Assembly: GCF_012275535.1 (NCBI RefSeq) | Contig: NZ_JAAVTK010000019.1 | Coordinates: forward strand, 1-64,000 | Direction: 5' to 3' | DNA length: 64,000 nucleotides | Origin: Hymenobacter artigasi | Lineage (GTDB): Bacteria > Bacteroidota > Bacteroidia > Cytophagales > Hymenobacteraceae | Shown here: in pieces, positions 1 through 8,089 of the stretch | Numbering within the stretch: position 1 is the first letter of the stretch | Layout: every line of letters starts with the position of its first letter | Translations under genes and position numbers: made by a program | Notes under the pieces: generated by a model | What the model was told of the DNA's origin: nothing | The model's input: only the letters and a program-made list of their open reading frames with translations | Databases searched by the model: none

Positions 1-228
1 GGCACTCAACGAGCCCGGCGCTCATTTGGAGTTGGTTCAAGCGTAATGCTTTTCAAAAAAGTCAGCTCTGGCCGGTCGTTTATAAAATGACTTTTCCTCA
101 ACCGGTACGATGCACCACTATAACCAAGGACATGGAGTAGATGAAACGTGTACATACCTTTAGACCCCAAATGCCGGTTTTTAGATACTCAGTCTAGAAT
201 TCATAACTCACAAGGGCGTTTAACACAA

Positions 229-1656
229 ATGAAACAACCCTCTACCCTGCTTGCTGGAATCAGTCTTTTCGCATTCTCTGCCTTCTTTATTTCAGCATGC
301 TCCACCACCCCTGAAAAGGCTGCCACCGTCGGTGCCGCAGATGGCAAAGTTTACTATCCGCAAATGAGCGATAGCATAGCCATGACGGCCATCTTCAAGT
401 CCAGATTGATAGACACGACTTACTTAGGGGCTGGGCCTCAGGCAGGGCAGATTGATGAGGTGACGGCACATTGGGGATGGCGAGCAGCAAACCTGGATAG
501 CCTAAAGGAGCGGTATCCAAAAGCTATTCTCGACCAAAAGATTACAGGGCCTATTCCTGTTTACTATACCATCGGAAACGTTCGTGAAACGGAGAAGAAA
601 TTCGATGTTACATACACAGCCGCGTTGCCTGATTCACCGCAGTTTCGTGGTGACCTTGATGACAACAAGGGAGCCGCCCAATTCTTAAAAAACGAAAAGG
701 GGTGGTATTTGGCGGGTAATGTTTACAACACGTTGGCAGCCGAACAACGCAAAGACGTAATACGGATAAAGAAGGCTCTTGAAGCACCCTCTGGCCCCCA
801 AGGCACCGGTTTATTTAACGGAGTCGGGGACACAAAAGAGTTCATCGGCAAAGTCGGCAATCTAGAAGCACGGTATAAGCTGACCATGGAGGACGAATTA
901 GTAGTCAAAGGCTCATACTACTATACAAACCGGCCCGGCAAAGTATACACCCTACAGGGGAAGCTGCTGCTTGATGGAACAGACTTGACTTTAACGGAAT
1001 ATACCGGCGACGACGACACAGCTGAATGCTCGCTTAAGCTTACGGGTAATTGCTACACGGGGGTAATGCATAACAAGGACGCCGCCGCTCGTTCATTTAA
1101 AATGACTATTTGTGCCCAAGCATCGCAGCTTCACACAACCAGTGGAAAAGCAGCGGAAGCAACAGAACGTGAGCAGAGCAACACTACTACTGCCCTGACC
1201 AACGAAGAAGCCCACCGGGCGCTTTCTGCGGAGCTTTGCGACTGTGAGCGGGCTGACCATCAAGCAAGGATGGAATCACTGCGCTTTCTTGATACTCCGG
1301 CTGGTATTGCATCCCTTCGTGATACGCACGATGCCATTGACCTTGCTTTAGGAGCTTCATCTCCAAATAAGCTGAGGCCTGCGGCAGACCAAACTACCAC
1401 TCGTAAAGATGACTTAGGTATGCGTGAGTCAACTACAGGGCGCAGCTCGGGCACAGGGCCAAACCGTGCCATCGCAGCATGTAAAGAGCGGGCTAAAAGC
1501 AAGCCTGTTTACCACGCTGTCAGGTTTGACGCATATGATGAGCCTAATGCGCTATCAAAATCAAATGGGAAAATTGAGGGCAATTTTTATAATAATGTTG
1601 TCGAACCATTTGTCAAGGCTCAGGTCAGGGCTGGAAAGCTTAAGGTTGGCCTGTAG
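229..1656 (+). CDS. Hypothetical lipoprotein, 475 aa
   Basis: The protein begins with a lipoprotein signal: a lysine, a hydrophobic stretch and the lipobox ISAC, followed by STTPEK, so it is probably anchored to a membrane and exposed in the periplasm or on the surface. I chose the ATG at 229 because the open frame extends upstream to 148 but the signal peptide starts only here. The mature part has no motif I recognise; a Cys-rich patch lies near residues 270-290 and a second Cys pair (ELCDCERADH) near residue 345. It stands alone on the plus strand, with a small stem-loop after it. Function unknown; the lipoprotein call is firm, the rest is open. Confidence 0.7.
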   Translation: MKQPSTLLAGISLFAFSAFFISACSTTPEKAATVGAADGKVYYPQMSDSIAMTAIFKSRLIDTTYLGAGPQAGQIDEVTAHWGWRAANLDSLKERYPKAILDQKITGPIPVYYTIGNVRETEKKFDVTYTAALPDSPQFRGDLDDNKGAAQFLKNEKGWYLAGNVYNTLAAEQRKDVIRIKKALEAPSGPQGTGLFNGVGDTKEFIGKVGNLEARYKLTMEDELVVKGSYYYTNRPGKVYTLQGKLLLDGTDLTLTEYTGDDDTAECSLKLTGNCYTGVMHNKDAAARSFKMTICAQASQLHTTSGKAAEATEREQSNTTTALTNEEAHRALSAELCDCERADHQARMESLRFLDTPAGIASLRDTHDAIDLALGASSPNKLRPAADQTTTRKDDLGMRESTTGRSSGTGPNRAIAACKERAKSKPVYHAVRFDAYDEPNALSKSNGKIEGNFYNNVVEPFVKAQVRAGKLKVGL

Positions 1657-2062
1657 TTAAAAAAAGGTTGTTCAATCATTTGCTGAAGTAAGAGGTCAAG
1701 CGTTTATATAAGGAGTGCAGGTTCTGCACTTCAGCGGCTTTAGCTAAGTAGCGGGCAAAACCACGTATTACTTCGCTCAGTATAACTGTTCAGGCCACGG
1801 GCATCATCCAGGAAAAGCGCCGATTTAAGTTAACGTACCAGTAGCTTGCCGACCACCTGAACCAGCACCACCTCACCACACTACCTGGCTGCCAGTGGAC
1901 GCCCAGTGCTGCGCAATGGCTGAATGTTAATTGAGACACGTGAACCAGTCATCAATATGCTATACCACCGAGACGAAAATTGATTTTTGCCAGTATATCA
2001 TGCTCTTACTCGAGATAAGGCTCCGGCTCCCGTGTACACGCCCGGAAGCCTCCGGCACTCTT
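1657..2062. other. Intergenic region with small stem-loop
   Basis: About 400 bases without a convincing gene. A perfect 7-bp stem with a 3-base loop (AGTGCAG-GTT-CTGCACT) sits at 1714-1730, about 60 bases after the lipoprotein gene. It lacks a clear T-run, so it may be a weak terminator or an mRNA 3' stabiliser. Nothing else is visible here. Confidence 0.35.
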
Positions 2063-2359
2063 TCAGCCCATTTTATAGGTCCGGTCGTAGCGATGCTGGT
2101 AGCGGTTTAGCTCCGAGTTGTAAAAGCCCCATTCCTTTTCGTTGATGCGCACCCCTTTCACCCGGCCGGCCCGCCGCGCTTTGCGGATGCCCTCCGGGGT
2201 CATGCCCAGGTGCGCGGCGGCCCGCCGCACATTCAGGATTTCATCCGGGGGCAGCGCCGCTTTATCTTTGGACCGCTCCTGCTCGGCTGTTTCCAGACGT
2301 GCCAGTCGTTCAAGTACCTCTTTCCATTCGGATTCGGGAATCAACAAAAAAGCTTGCAT
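2063..2359 (-). CDS. HTH DNA-binding protein, excisionase-like (copy 1)
   Basis: A 98-aa protein with a polar, partly helical N-terminus (AFLLIPESEWKEVLERLARLE) and a C-terminal helix-turn-helix of the MerR/excisionase type (EILNVRRAAAHLGMTPEGIRKARR), followed by a conserved RVKGVRINEKEWGFY segment that looks like the DNA-contacting wing. I chose the ATG at 2359 because homology with the second copy at 7656-7952 starts here, giving two proteins of identical length. Such proteins in mobilizable elements of Bacteroidota often act as Xis-like or regulatory factors. It lies alone on the minus strand; its partner copy lies next to mobA, so both probably serve mobility or plasmid regulation. Confidence 0.65.
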   Translation of the reverse strand: MQAFLLIPESEWKEVLERLARLETAEQERSKDKAALPPDEILNVRRAAAHLGMTPEGIRKARRAGRVKGVRINEKEWGFYNSELNRYQHRYDRTYKMG

Positions 2360-2490
2360 GGCATCTGCGCGTAGGGGTTGAACATCTACCGCGCCGGCCC
2401 TGGTCAGCAATCGGGACCGGCTACCCACTAAGTTAATCAGGGATAAATGCCTAGTTTACCGGCTGAATTATTCCCCATTTCCCTTTTGCC

Positions 2491-2810
2491 ATGACCACGG
2501 AGCAACTGGAAAGCCTGTTGGCGCAAGGCGAAGGCATCAGCATCGAGTTCAAGCAGGCCCGGCAGCCAGTGAGGCCGCCCTGGCCGGAGCCCGGCAACGG
2601 CTGCTCCCCCTGGCGGTGGCCGCGGGGGTAGCGGAGCGGCTGCGGCTGGAAGTAGACCAGCTGGCGGCCACGGGCCCATCGACCACGGCGGCGCTGGCCC
2701 GGCAGCTGGGTGTGACCGAGCGCACGGTCAGGCGGGACTTTGAACTCTTACGCCAGGCCGGAATCATTGAGGCGGCGGCGGTGGCGGCCCACTATCAACT
2801 ACTGGGTTAG
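2491..2810 (+). pseudogene. Relic of an AlbA_2-domain / winged-HTH regulator
   Basis: From the ATG at 2491 the first frame reads MTTEQLESLLAQGEGISIEF, the typical opening of AlbA_2 (Schlafen-like, 'divergent AAA-4') regulators, then stops at 2629-2631. A second frame from about 2616 encodes the other end of such a protein: a DeoR-type winged helix (STTAALARQLGVTERTVRRD) ending in HYQLLG. Intact members are roughly 400-500 aa, so the core is deleted and the remains are out of frame. I read this as one decayed gene rather than two small genes. A GC-rich hairpin follows directly. Confidence 0.6.
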
Positions 2811-2825
2811 AAGGATAAAGAACCA

Positions 2826-2873
2826 GCCCGTGTCCGGGCCACGGACATGCGTGTCCGCGGCCCGGACACGGGC
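2826..2873. repeat. GC-rich 22-bp inverted repeat, hairpin
   Basis: Arms at 2826-2847 and 2852-2873 match at 21 of 22 positions around a 4-base TGCG loop; each arm contains smaller nested palindromes (GTCCGGGCC, CGGACA). It lies between the plus-strand pseudogene and the end of the minus-strand MazG-like gene, so it could serve as a bidirectional terminator for convergent genes, although no T-run follows. It could also be extruded as a cruciform. Confidence 0.6.
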
Positions 2874-2895
2874 GTTCGCCGGTTGGCCGGGGGCG

Positions 2896-3213
2896 CTACT
2901 CCCCTACCCACTCCAGCTGCCGGCGGCTTTCGAAACCGCCCCGGGTCTGGCGGCGCTGCTGCTGCACCGCGTGCACTTGGGCCTGCGTAAACCCGTACGT
3001 GGTGAGTAGCGCCTCCACTACTTCCAGCACGTCGGCCAGCTCGGTGAGTAGCTCCTCGGACATAGCGGCCTGCACTTCAAGTGCCTCTTCAACCAGCTTG
3101 GCCCGCAAGGCGACGAGGAATACTGGCTTGGTGAGCACCGTAGTGCGGCACTGGCGGCCAGATTCAGCAATGATGACGGGAATGCGGTCGCGTACGAGCT
3201 TGGGGTATGGCAT
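2896..3213 (-). CDS. MazG-like NTP pyrophosphohydrolase, small all-alpha type
   Basis: The 105-aa protein opens with YPKLVRDRIPVII, the hallmark of the phosphoribosyl-ATP pyrophosphohydrolase-like / MazG-like fold. The metal-binding helices appear as KLVEEALEVQAA near residue 40 and ELADVLEVVEAL near residue 60 (E..E...E..D pattern), and RGGFESRRQLEW closes the domain. Proteins of this family hydrolyse nucleoside triphosphates to monophosphates plus pyrophosphate. It is the last gene of a tight three-gene operon after the HNH and PLD genes (gap 3 bases). In that setting it may deplete or sanitise nucleotides during phage attack, which is inference. The fold assignment is fairly secure; the substrate is unknown. 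Confidence 0.75.
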   Translation of the reverse strand: MPYPKLVRDRIPVIIAESGRQCRTTVLTKPVFLVALRAKLVEEALEVQAAMSEELLTELADVLEVVEALLTTYGFTQAQVHAVQQQRRQTRGGFESRRQLEWVGE

Positions 3214-3216
3214 GAG

Positions 3217-4386
3217 TTAGAAACGCTGGACGAAGCGGGCGGCGGCCACGTCGTCGATGAACCGCACGGCGCGGCTGGCCAGCATGGCGGCGAAGGTATG
3301 GTCGGTGCGCAGGCCGGCGAAGCGCAGGGCCGCATCCTCACGCACCGCTTTCTGTAGCGCAGCCGATTGATGGTAGGTGCGGTAAGCGGCGGCCAGCAAT
3401 GGCTCGGCGGCGGCCAGACGCTTGGTGTCGGGCACTTTGTCGCGCTTGATGTGCTGATTGAAGTCGCGGTCCACAGGTAGCAGATTCCAGAGCTCGTTGA
3501 CGGGGTACACGGCCAGGGGCAGCAGGTGGTCCAGGTCGTAGTGCTGCGGCTGGGTGAGGTGCTTCCGCGTCCAGGGGCATATGAAGTGGTGGTCTTCGTG
3601 CAGCAGAATATCGACCTGGTTGCGCTCCCAGGAAAGCGGCCGGCGGTTGTCGGGGCGGGCGGTGAGCAGGGTGTAAACCGCGCCGCGGCCGGCCGGGCCA
3701 GCATCTTGGGTGACGCCTTCAGTGAAGAGGCACCACTCGTGCAGGCAGAGGGCTTCGACGTAGAGCGAGAGCCGATGGAAAGCTTCCCACAGGCTGGCCG
3801 GTACCACGAGGCAGGTATCCTGGGGCTGGGTACCGGGCAGGGGCAGCACGGTGGGCGGCAACTGGTCGTAGCGGGCGGGCGCATCAAACACCGACCAGTG
3901 GCCCGGGCCGGCGTACTTGATGGGCATCTGAATGGCCTTAGCGGTGGCGGCCACGGTTTGCCGGTAGGCCTGCTGCAGCGCGGGCGGGTAGGTGGCCCGC
4001 CGGCGGGGCGTGCGCATCTCCGTGAGCAGAAAGAAGCCATCGGCGGGCTGGGGCGGGAGCTGCACCAGCTGCTGCCACGCGGCGCGCAGGCTGGTGAGGG
4101 CCGGGCGAAAGGCGATGTCGTTGCGGGTGGCTTCGGCACGGATAGCGCGAGCACCCTGGTAGATGGGGTGCTGCGCGTCGGCAAAGGGCCAGTAGTAAGC
4201 CACCCACAGCTCGGCCAGGCGGTTCAACGGCACGGCGACGGGCTGGCCCTGACGGGCTACGTCAGGATACATCAGCACCACGTCGTTGATGGCCCGCAGC
4301 AAGGCAATCTTGTAGCTGGTGGTCTTGTTGTCGTGCTTGAGGATGGTAGCAATAGCTTGCTCACCGGGTATGACGGACATTGGCAT
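3217..4386 (-). CDS. HNH endonuclease domain protein, 389 aa
   Basis: The C-terminal part carries an HNH nuclease core: a Cys in FICPWT near residue 268, the DLDHLLPL His motif near 283 and the NELWNLLPVDRDFNQHIKRDK segment near 296-315. A long N-terminal region (residues 1-260, with KTTSYKIALLRAI and ELWVAYYWPF) has no catalytic signature that I recognise and probably recognises the target or the partner. Starts at 4386 or 4380 (MSV) are equally possible. It sits between a PLD-type nuclease gene (3 bases upstream) and a MazG-like gene (3 bases downstream), so all three are surely co-transcribed. I infer DNA cleavage as part of a defence cassette. Confidence 0.75.
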   Translation of the reverse strand: MPMSVIPGEQAIATILKHDNKTTSYKIALLRAINDVVLMYPDVARQGQPVAVPLNRLAELWVAYYWPFADAQHPIYQGARAIRAEATRNDIAFRPALTSLRAAWQQLVQLPPQPADGFFLLTEMRTPRRRATYPPALQQAYRQTVAATAKAIQMPIKYAGPGHWSVFDAPARYDQLPPTVLPLPGTQPQDTCLVVPASLWEAFHRLSLYVEALCLHEWCLFTEGVTQDAGPAGRGAVYTLLTARPDNRRPLSWERNQVDILLHEDHHFICPWTRKHLTQPQHYDLDHLLPLAVYPVNELWNLLPVDRDFNQHIKRDKVPDTKRLAAAEPLLAAAYRTYHQSAALQKAVREDAALRFAGLRTDHTFAAMLASRAVRFIDDVAAARFVQRF

Positions 4387-4389
4387 TGA

Positions 4390-5334
4390 TTAATTGCGGT
4401 AGTCGGCCTTGAATGACTGCGTGGCCAGCAGGAAGTGGGCCACCTCGGAGAGCAGCGCTTTTTTCTCGCCGTGGGAGAGTTCGTCGAACCCAGTGGCTGA
4501 CATCCTGGACCTGCGGACGGCCTGCACCTGGTCGTAGTGTCCTTTGGTGCCCTTCTTAATCATGTAATCATAGGCCCCCAGCTTGAAATGAGTAGCCGAC
4601 TTCCTGGCAAAGCGGTCGACCTCGCTACCTGATACAACCCCGCGCAATAGCAACTGACTGGTGGCACCCTGGGCGTTGTCCAGCAGCATTGAGAAGGTGT
4701 TGCCCACCGCCCGGATGGTCATAAAGGTATGGTCCCCCTCGATATTGCACCTGCGGTCAACCTGAGCCGACAAGTAGTCGGCCAGGACCTGGCCAAAAGG
4801 CTGCTGCTGGAACCTAATTTCCTCGTCGGACAGCGACTTGGCCGGTGCCTTTATTTCTGGTGTCACCGGCTTTGGCTCCGCAGCAGCCGGTTTGACTGGC
4901 GCGGGAGGCCCCCCGATTTCATGCGGGGTGATGAAGTTCTCGATAAACAAGCGTAATTCCTCAATCTCGGCCGGCGTTTCGAGTTGCCCCCCAATCTCGA
5001 TGGAATTGCCGATGGAACTGCTCAGTAGGTTGAGGGAGGCAATGATGCCGGTGGACTCGTTGAAGTAGAGCTTGGCGTGCAGGTTGGGAATCAGGCGGGG
5101 CGTAATGCCCATATCAAGCACTTGCTGCCTGCTGACCTTGCTGTCGGTGTTGGAATCTTCCCGGATGTAGAAGTCAATTTTCACGCCCTTTTGCCGGGCC
5201 GCTACAATGGCGGCAGATACCTGCTTGGTGTAGGCCAGGTTCACGTAGGGGGAAACCAACACCAGCTCCTTCTTAGCCGTCAGAATGACGTTCATCAGCT
5301 TGCTCTGAATGTCGTGCGACTGAATGATTTTCAT
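4390..5334 (-). CDS. Phospholipase D-like (PLD) nuclease protein, 314 aa
   Basis: The N-terminal half is a single PLD domain: the opening MKIIQSHDIQSKL, then NLHAKLYFN near residues 84-92 (the HxK pair of the HKD signature) and ASLNLLSSSIGN near 98-110, as in PLD family nucleases that dimerise to make one active site. After a proline- and alanine-rich linker (about residues 145-170) a C-terminal domain of about 140 aa follows that I do not recognise. It is the first gene of the PLD-HNH-MazG operon. PLD domains of this type occur in several restriction or defence systems; cleavage of nucleic acid is likely but unproven. Confidence 0.75.
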   Translation of the reverse strand: MKIIQSHDIQSKLMNVILTAKKELVLVSPYVNLAYTKQVSAAIVAARQKGVKIDFYIREDSNTDSKVSRQQVLDMGITPRLIPNLHAKLYFNESTGIIASLNLLSSSIGNSIEIGGQLETPAEIEELRLFIENFITPHEIGGPPAPVKPAAAEPKPVTPEIKAPAKSLSDEEIRFQQQPFGQVLADYLSAQVDRRCNIEGDHTFMTIRAVGNTFSMLLDNAQGATSQLLLRGVVSGSEVDRFARKSATHFKLGAYDYMIKKGTKGHYDQVQAVRRSRMSATGFDELSHGEKKALLSEVAHFLLATQSFKADYRN

Positions 5335-5524
5335 ATTGACAGAGGCGACGCGGGGTGCCAGCGTCGAAGGAGGATTGACTCGGGGTTATGGAAGGTCAAA
5401 CCAGGGTGGGGCAAGGCGAGCTACCTGACTGAGAAACCGCCGATGAAAGTAAAATCAGCTGCACCGGTATCATGAGCGGGGATAGCAGTCGATGGTAAGG
5501 ATACCCTGAAAGGATATGCCCCGC

Positions 5525-6436
5525 CTATTTGCACTCCTGAACGATGGCCGTGACCGAAAGCGTGGCGATGGCGGCGGTGAAGGAGTTGTCGTTCTTGACG
5601 CAGAAGAACACCTGGCGGGTACCGGGTGGAACGGTCAGGGGACGAATCTCGTGCTGGGTGCTGGAGGTCTGGTAGAGGAAACTCCCGGAAGTGGGTGTTT
5701 GGCCGTCGGTCTGCTGGAAGCGGCTGGCCACCTCCACGTCGGTGGTGATGAAGTAGTGACACTGCGTGCTGATGGTGGGGTCCTGCTGATGACGGGCATC
5801 CGTGCGCATGGCCTGCAGGCTCAGCTGAGCCAACGTAAGGCCGGAAACCATGGAGCCAAGGGCCAGGCTGGCCGCGCTATTCCAACTCATCGGGGGCTGG
5901 CCCTCGTCGCGGATATCGAAGCGATACAGCACGCTCGTAGTGCCGGAGGGCAGTACCGCCTGAAAAACGTGCTGCATTTCCCGGCCGTGGGATGAGGAAT
6001 GAATCTGTGACTGCTCGCTGGGCAAAGCTTCCACCAGGCGGCTGGAACACTTGACGGGAGTACCATCGGGCCGCCACTGCTGGTAGTCGCCCAGGGCCTG
6101 ACCGCGGGAATAGGTGCCCCGGGCCTTGAGCTTGCCGCTTTCGTACCAGAAGCTACACAGGCCGCTGGCCAACTCGGGTTCTTCGCTGACCAGCTTGCCT
6201 TCCCATTGCTTTTTCCAGGAAGGCAAGTAATAGTCGCGCACGGTGCCGGTGGGCAGGCCATCAGCTCCGTAGCGGATGAGCCGGACATACTTGCGGTCGT
6301 CAGGGATTTCGGTGCGGGCCCAGTCCTGGTCAAAGTAGATGGTATCGGCGGGAACGACTGGTTTGAGAGTCTTTTTGGTTTGGGCAAGGGTCGCGAGGGG
6401 AAGGAGACTCAGGGCGACCAGCAGGTAGCGGTGCAT
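5525..6436 (-). CDS. Exported protein with MORN-like (YwqK-type) repeat
   Basis: A signal peptide is clear at the N-terminus (HRYLLVALSLLPLATLAQ). The middle part contains a MORN/YwqK-like pattern, FWYESGKLKARGTYSRGQ followed by GDYQQWRPDGTPV, near residues 95-130, which usually forms beta hairpins in exported or surface proteins of Bacteroidota. The C-terminal half has repeated aromatic and Thr-rich strands and no known catalytic motif. It is a periplasmic or secreted protein of unknown role. It lies on the same strand as the nuclease gene upstream (6551-7411), 114 bases apart, so the two may be co-expressed. Confidence 0.65.
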   Translation of the reverse strand: MHRYLLVALSLLPLATLAQTKKTLKPVVPADTIYFDQDWARTEIPDDRKYVRLIRYGADGLPTGTVRDYYLPSWKKQWEGKLVSEEPELASGLCSFWYESGKLKARGTYSRGQALGDYQQWRPDGTPVKCSSRLVEALPSEQSQIHSSSHGREMQHVFQAVLPSGTTSVLYRFDIRDEGQPPMSWNSAASLALGSMVSGLTLAQLSLQAMRTDARHQQDPTISTQCHYFITTDVEVASRFQQTDGQTPTSGSFLYQTSSTQHEIRPLTVPPGTRQVFFCVKNDNSFTAAIATLSVTAIVQECK

Positions 6437-6550
6437 GCAAATAAGGCGGTAGAAGTAGCGGTATCGGAATCCGGTCGCAAAGAACGCGGGTTAAGCCCTG
6501 CTTTCCAGCAGTCTGAAAACCGGAATGGGTATCGGAATCCGGCAGTGGAA

Positions 6551-7411
6551 TCAGCTAGTGGGACCGTTGTCCACGCGGGCCTCCACCACCTGCTGCACGG
6601 CGGATGGGACCGCGGAAAGAATGTCCAGGCCGGTGGCGGTTTCAATGGCATCGACGCTGGTCCGGTAGGTTCCCCACGTGGTGCTGATGCTGTTGTCGTT
6701 GGGCGTGTCGATGGCAATGACGCGGGTGGCCGCAGTAACGCGGGTAGCATCATCGGTGCCGACAGGTAGGATGACGACGACTTTCCAGCAGCGGGCGGGG
6801 ACGGTGACGCGGCCCTGGTCGAGGGTGGTGGCGTAGCCGTTGGTGCCGGTGCCTCCCCGGCCGTAGCTGCCGCAGATGATGTACACCTCGTTGCCGGTGC
6901 TCAGAAAGGTGCGGCAGTAGTCCTCCAGGTTAGCCCACGTCTGCTGGTTGTTGCGCGGAGCCTGGGGCATCATGTTGGTCGTCAGAAACGTGGCCGAGTT
7001 ATCGGCCACCGTGCTGGTACGGTCGGCGCTGGGGCAGTTGTGGCCCCGGTCGAAGCCCGAACCGGTGTAGCTCGTGGCCAGCACCTGGTACCAGCCGGTG
7101 GGCAGGGCATTGTCGGGCCGGAAGTCGTCCTGGCGGGCGGCGCTGCCGCGCCAGTCGGTGCTTAGGTGCCAGCTCACCCAATTGGGGATGCCCCGGTCGC
7201 GGTGGTAGCTCAGCGCGTACTGGGACTTACTGAGCAGGTAGTTCGTGGGTTGAGTTGCGTCTGCGGTGGCACCGCTGGGATTACCTAGGGTGAGATGCTC
7301 CGGTAGGGGCTGGGCGGGCGTTACGGGACCCATCGGCGACGTAGGCGCGCTTGGAGACATGGCTTCCTTCTGACAGCCGACCAGCATCAGGCAAACAGCC
7401 AGCGCGGGCAT
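6551..7411 (-). CDS. DNA/RNA non-specific endonuclease (NUC1 family), lipoprotein
   Basis: The catalytic DRGH motif occurs in GSGFDRGHNCPSADR near residues 118-132, followed by FLTTNMMPQAPRNNQQTW with the metal-binding Asn and Gln residues expected for the beta-beta-alpha-metal NUC1 family (Serratia nuclease, EndoG). The extreme N-terminus contains a lipobox, MLVGC, so this is an exported, membrane-tethered nuclease that degrades extracellular or periplasmic DNA and RNA. The annotated ATG at 7411 leaves a short signal peptide without basic residues; a better start at 7439 is out of frame by one base because of a run of seven T (7429-7435). That suggests a sequencing slip or a real frameshift in the signal region. 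Confidence 0.85.
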   Translation of the reverse strand: MPALAVCLMLVGCQKEAMSPSAPTSPMGPVTPAQPLPEHLTLGNPSGATADATQPTNYLLSKSQYALSYHRDRGIPNWVSWHLSTDWRGSAARQDDFRPDNALPTGWYQVLATSYTGSGFDRGHNCPSADRTSTVADNSATFLTTNMMPQAPRNNQQTWANLEDYCRTFLSTGNEVYIICGSYGRGGTGTNGYATTLDQGRVTVPARCWKVVVILPVGTDDATRVTAATRVIAIDTPNDNSISTTWGTYRTSVDAIETATGLDILSAVPSAVQQVVEARVDNGPTS

Positions 7412-7655
7412 GCGAAGAAAAGGCAGGATTTTTTTGCATCGGGGAGCAGCGAGTAGATGGTAAAGGTCAGGAATCTACGCTTATTCAATAGCTTGAAGAG
7501 CTGCAAGGCATGGTTTTTTTCCTGCTTATTTTCTATCCGCTGCTGTTCCAGGAGTCAATAAGTCACTGCCATATAAAAACAGTATGCCGTCATTACTTGC
7601 TTCGAAGATGGATTCCCAACAAAATCCCGTCTATTCATCGGCTAGCCATGCACGC

Positions 7656-7952
7656 TCAGCCCAACCTGTCGGACCGGTTATAGCGATTCAGGTAGCGGTG
7701 TAACTCGGAGGTGTAAAAGCCCCACTCCTTCTCATTGATGCGTACCCCTTTAACTCGTCCGGCACGTCGGGCCCTGCGCAGCCCCGCCGGGGTCACCTTT
7801 AAAAGGGCTGCTGCCTGCCGCACATTCAACACCTCGTCAGTTGGAGGCGAATCCTTTTCCTGCGCTTTCTGCTGCACCGCTTCCTCTAAACGCTCCAGAC
7901 GACTCACGATTTGTTTCCATTCTGACTCGGGAATCAACAGGAATGCTACCAT
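7656..7952 (-). CDS. HTH DNA-binding protein, excisionase-like (copy 2)
   Basis: A paralogue of the protein at 2063-2359, with the same length (98 aa from the ATG at 7952) and the same blocks: AFLLIPESEWKQIV, a polar spacer, EVLNVRQAAALLKVTPAGLR as helix-turn-helix, and the nearly identical RVKGVRINEKEWGFY. An open frame extends upstream to 8066, but similarity ends at the chosen start. It lies 137 bases downstream of mobA on the same strand. In mobilizable elements of Bacteroidota, small HTH proteins next to mob genes often control excision or transfer; that role is inferred here. Confidence 0.65.
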   Translation of the reverse strand: MVAFLLIPESEWKQIVSRLERLEEAVQQKAQEKDSPPTDEVLNVRQAAALLKVTPAGLRRARRAGRVKGVRINEKEWGFYTSELHRYLNRYNRSDRLG

Positions 7953-8089
7953 ATCATTAGAAGGCAATTGCCGGACACCCACAACCGTGGTTTTGAACTT
8001 GGGAATCATAGTGGAAACGTCAGTCTGATGCCACAGGAATTCCGATGCTAAACATATAACCATCACAAGGTCCTCAGCAGTATGCGCAC

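Noticed and set aside
3526..4389. Long plus-strand open frame opposite the HNH gene
   Set aside because: It is antisense to a protein with clear HNH motifs and is Gly/Arg/Val-rich as expected of a GC-rich shadow frame.
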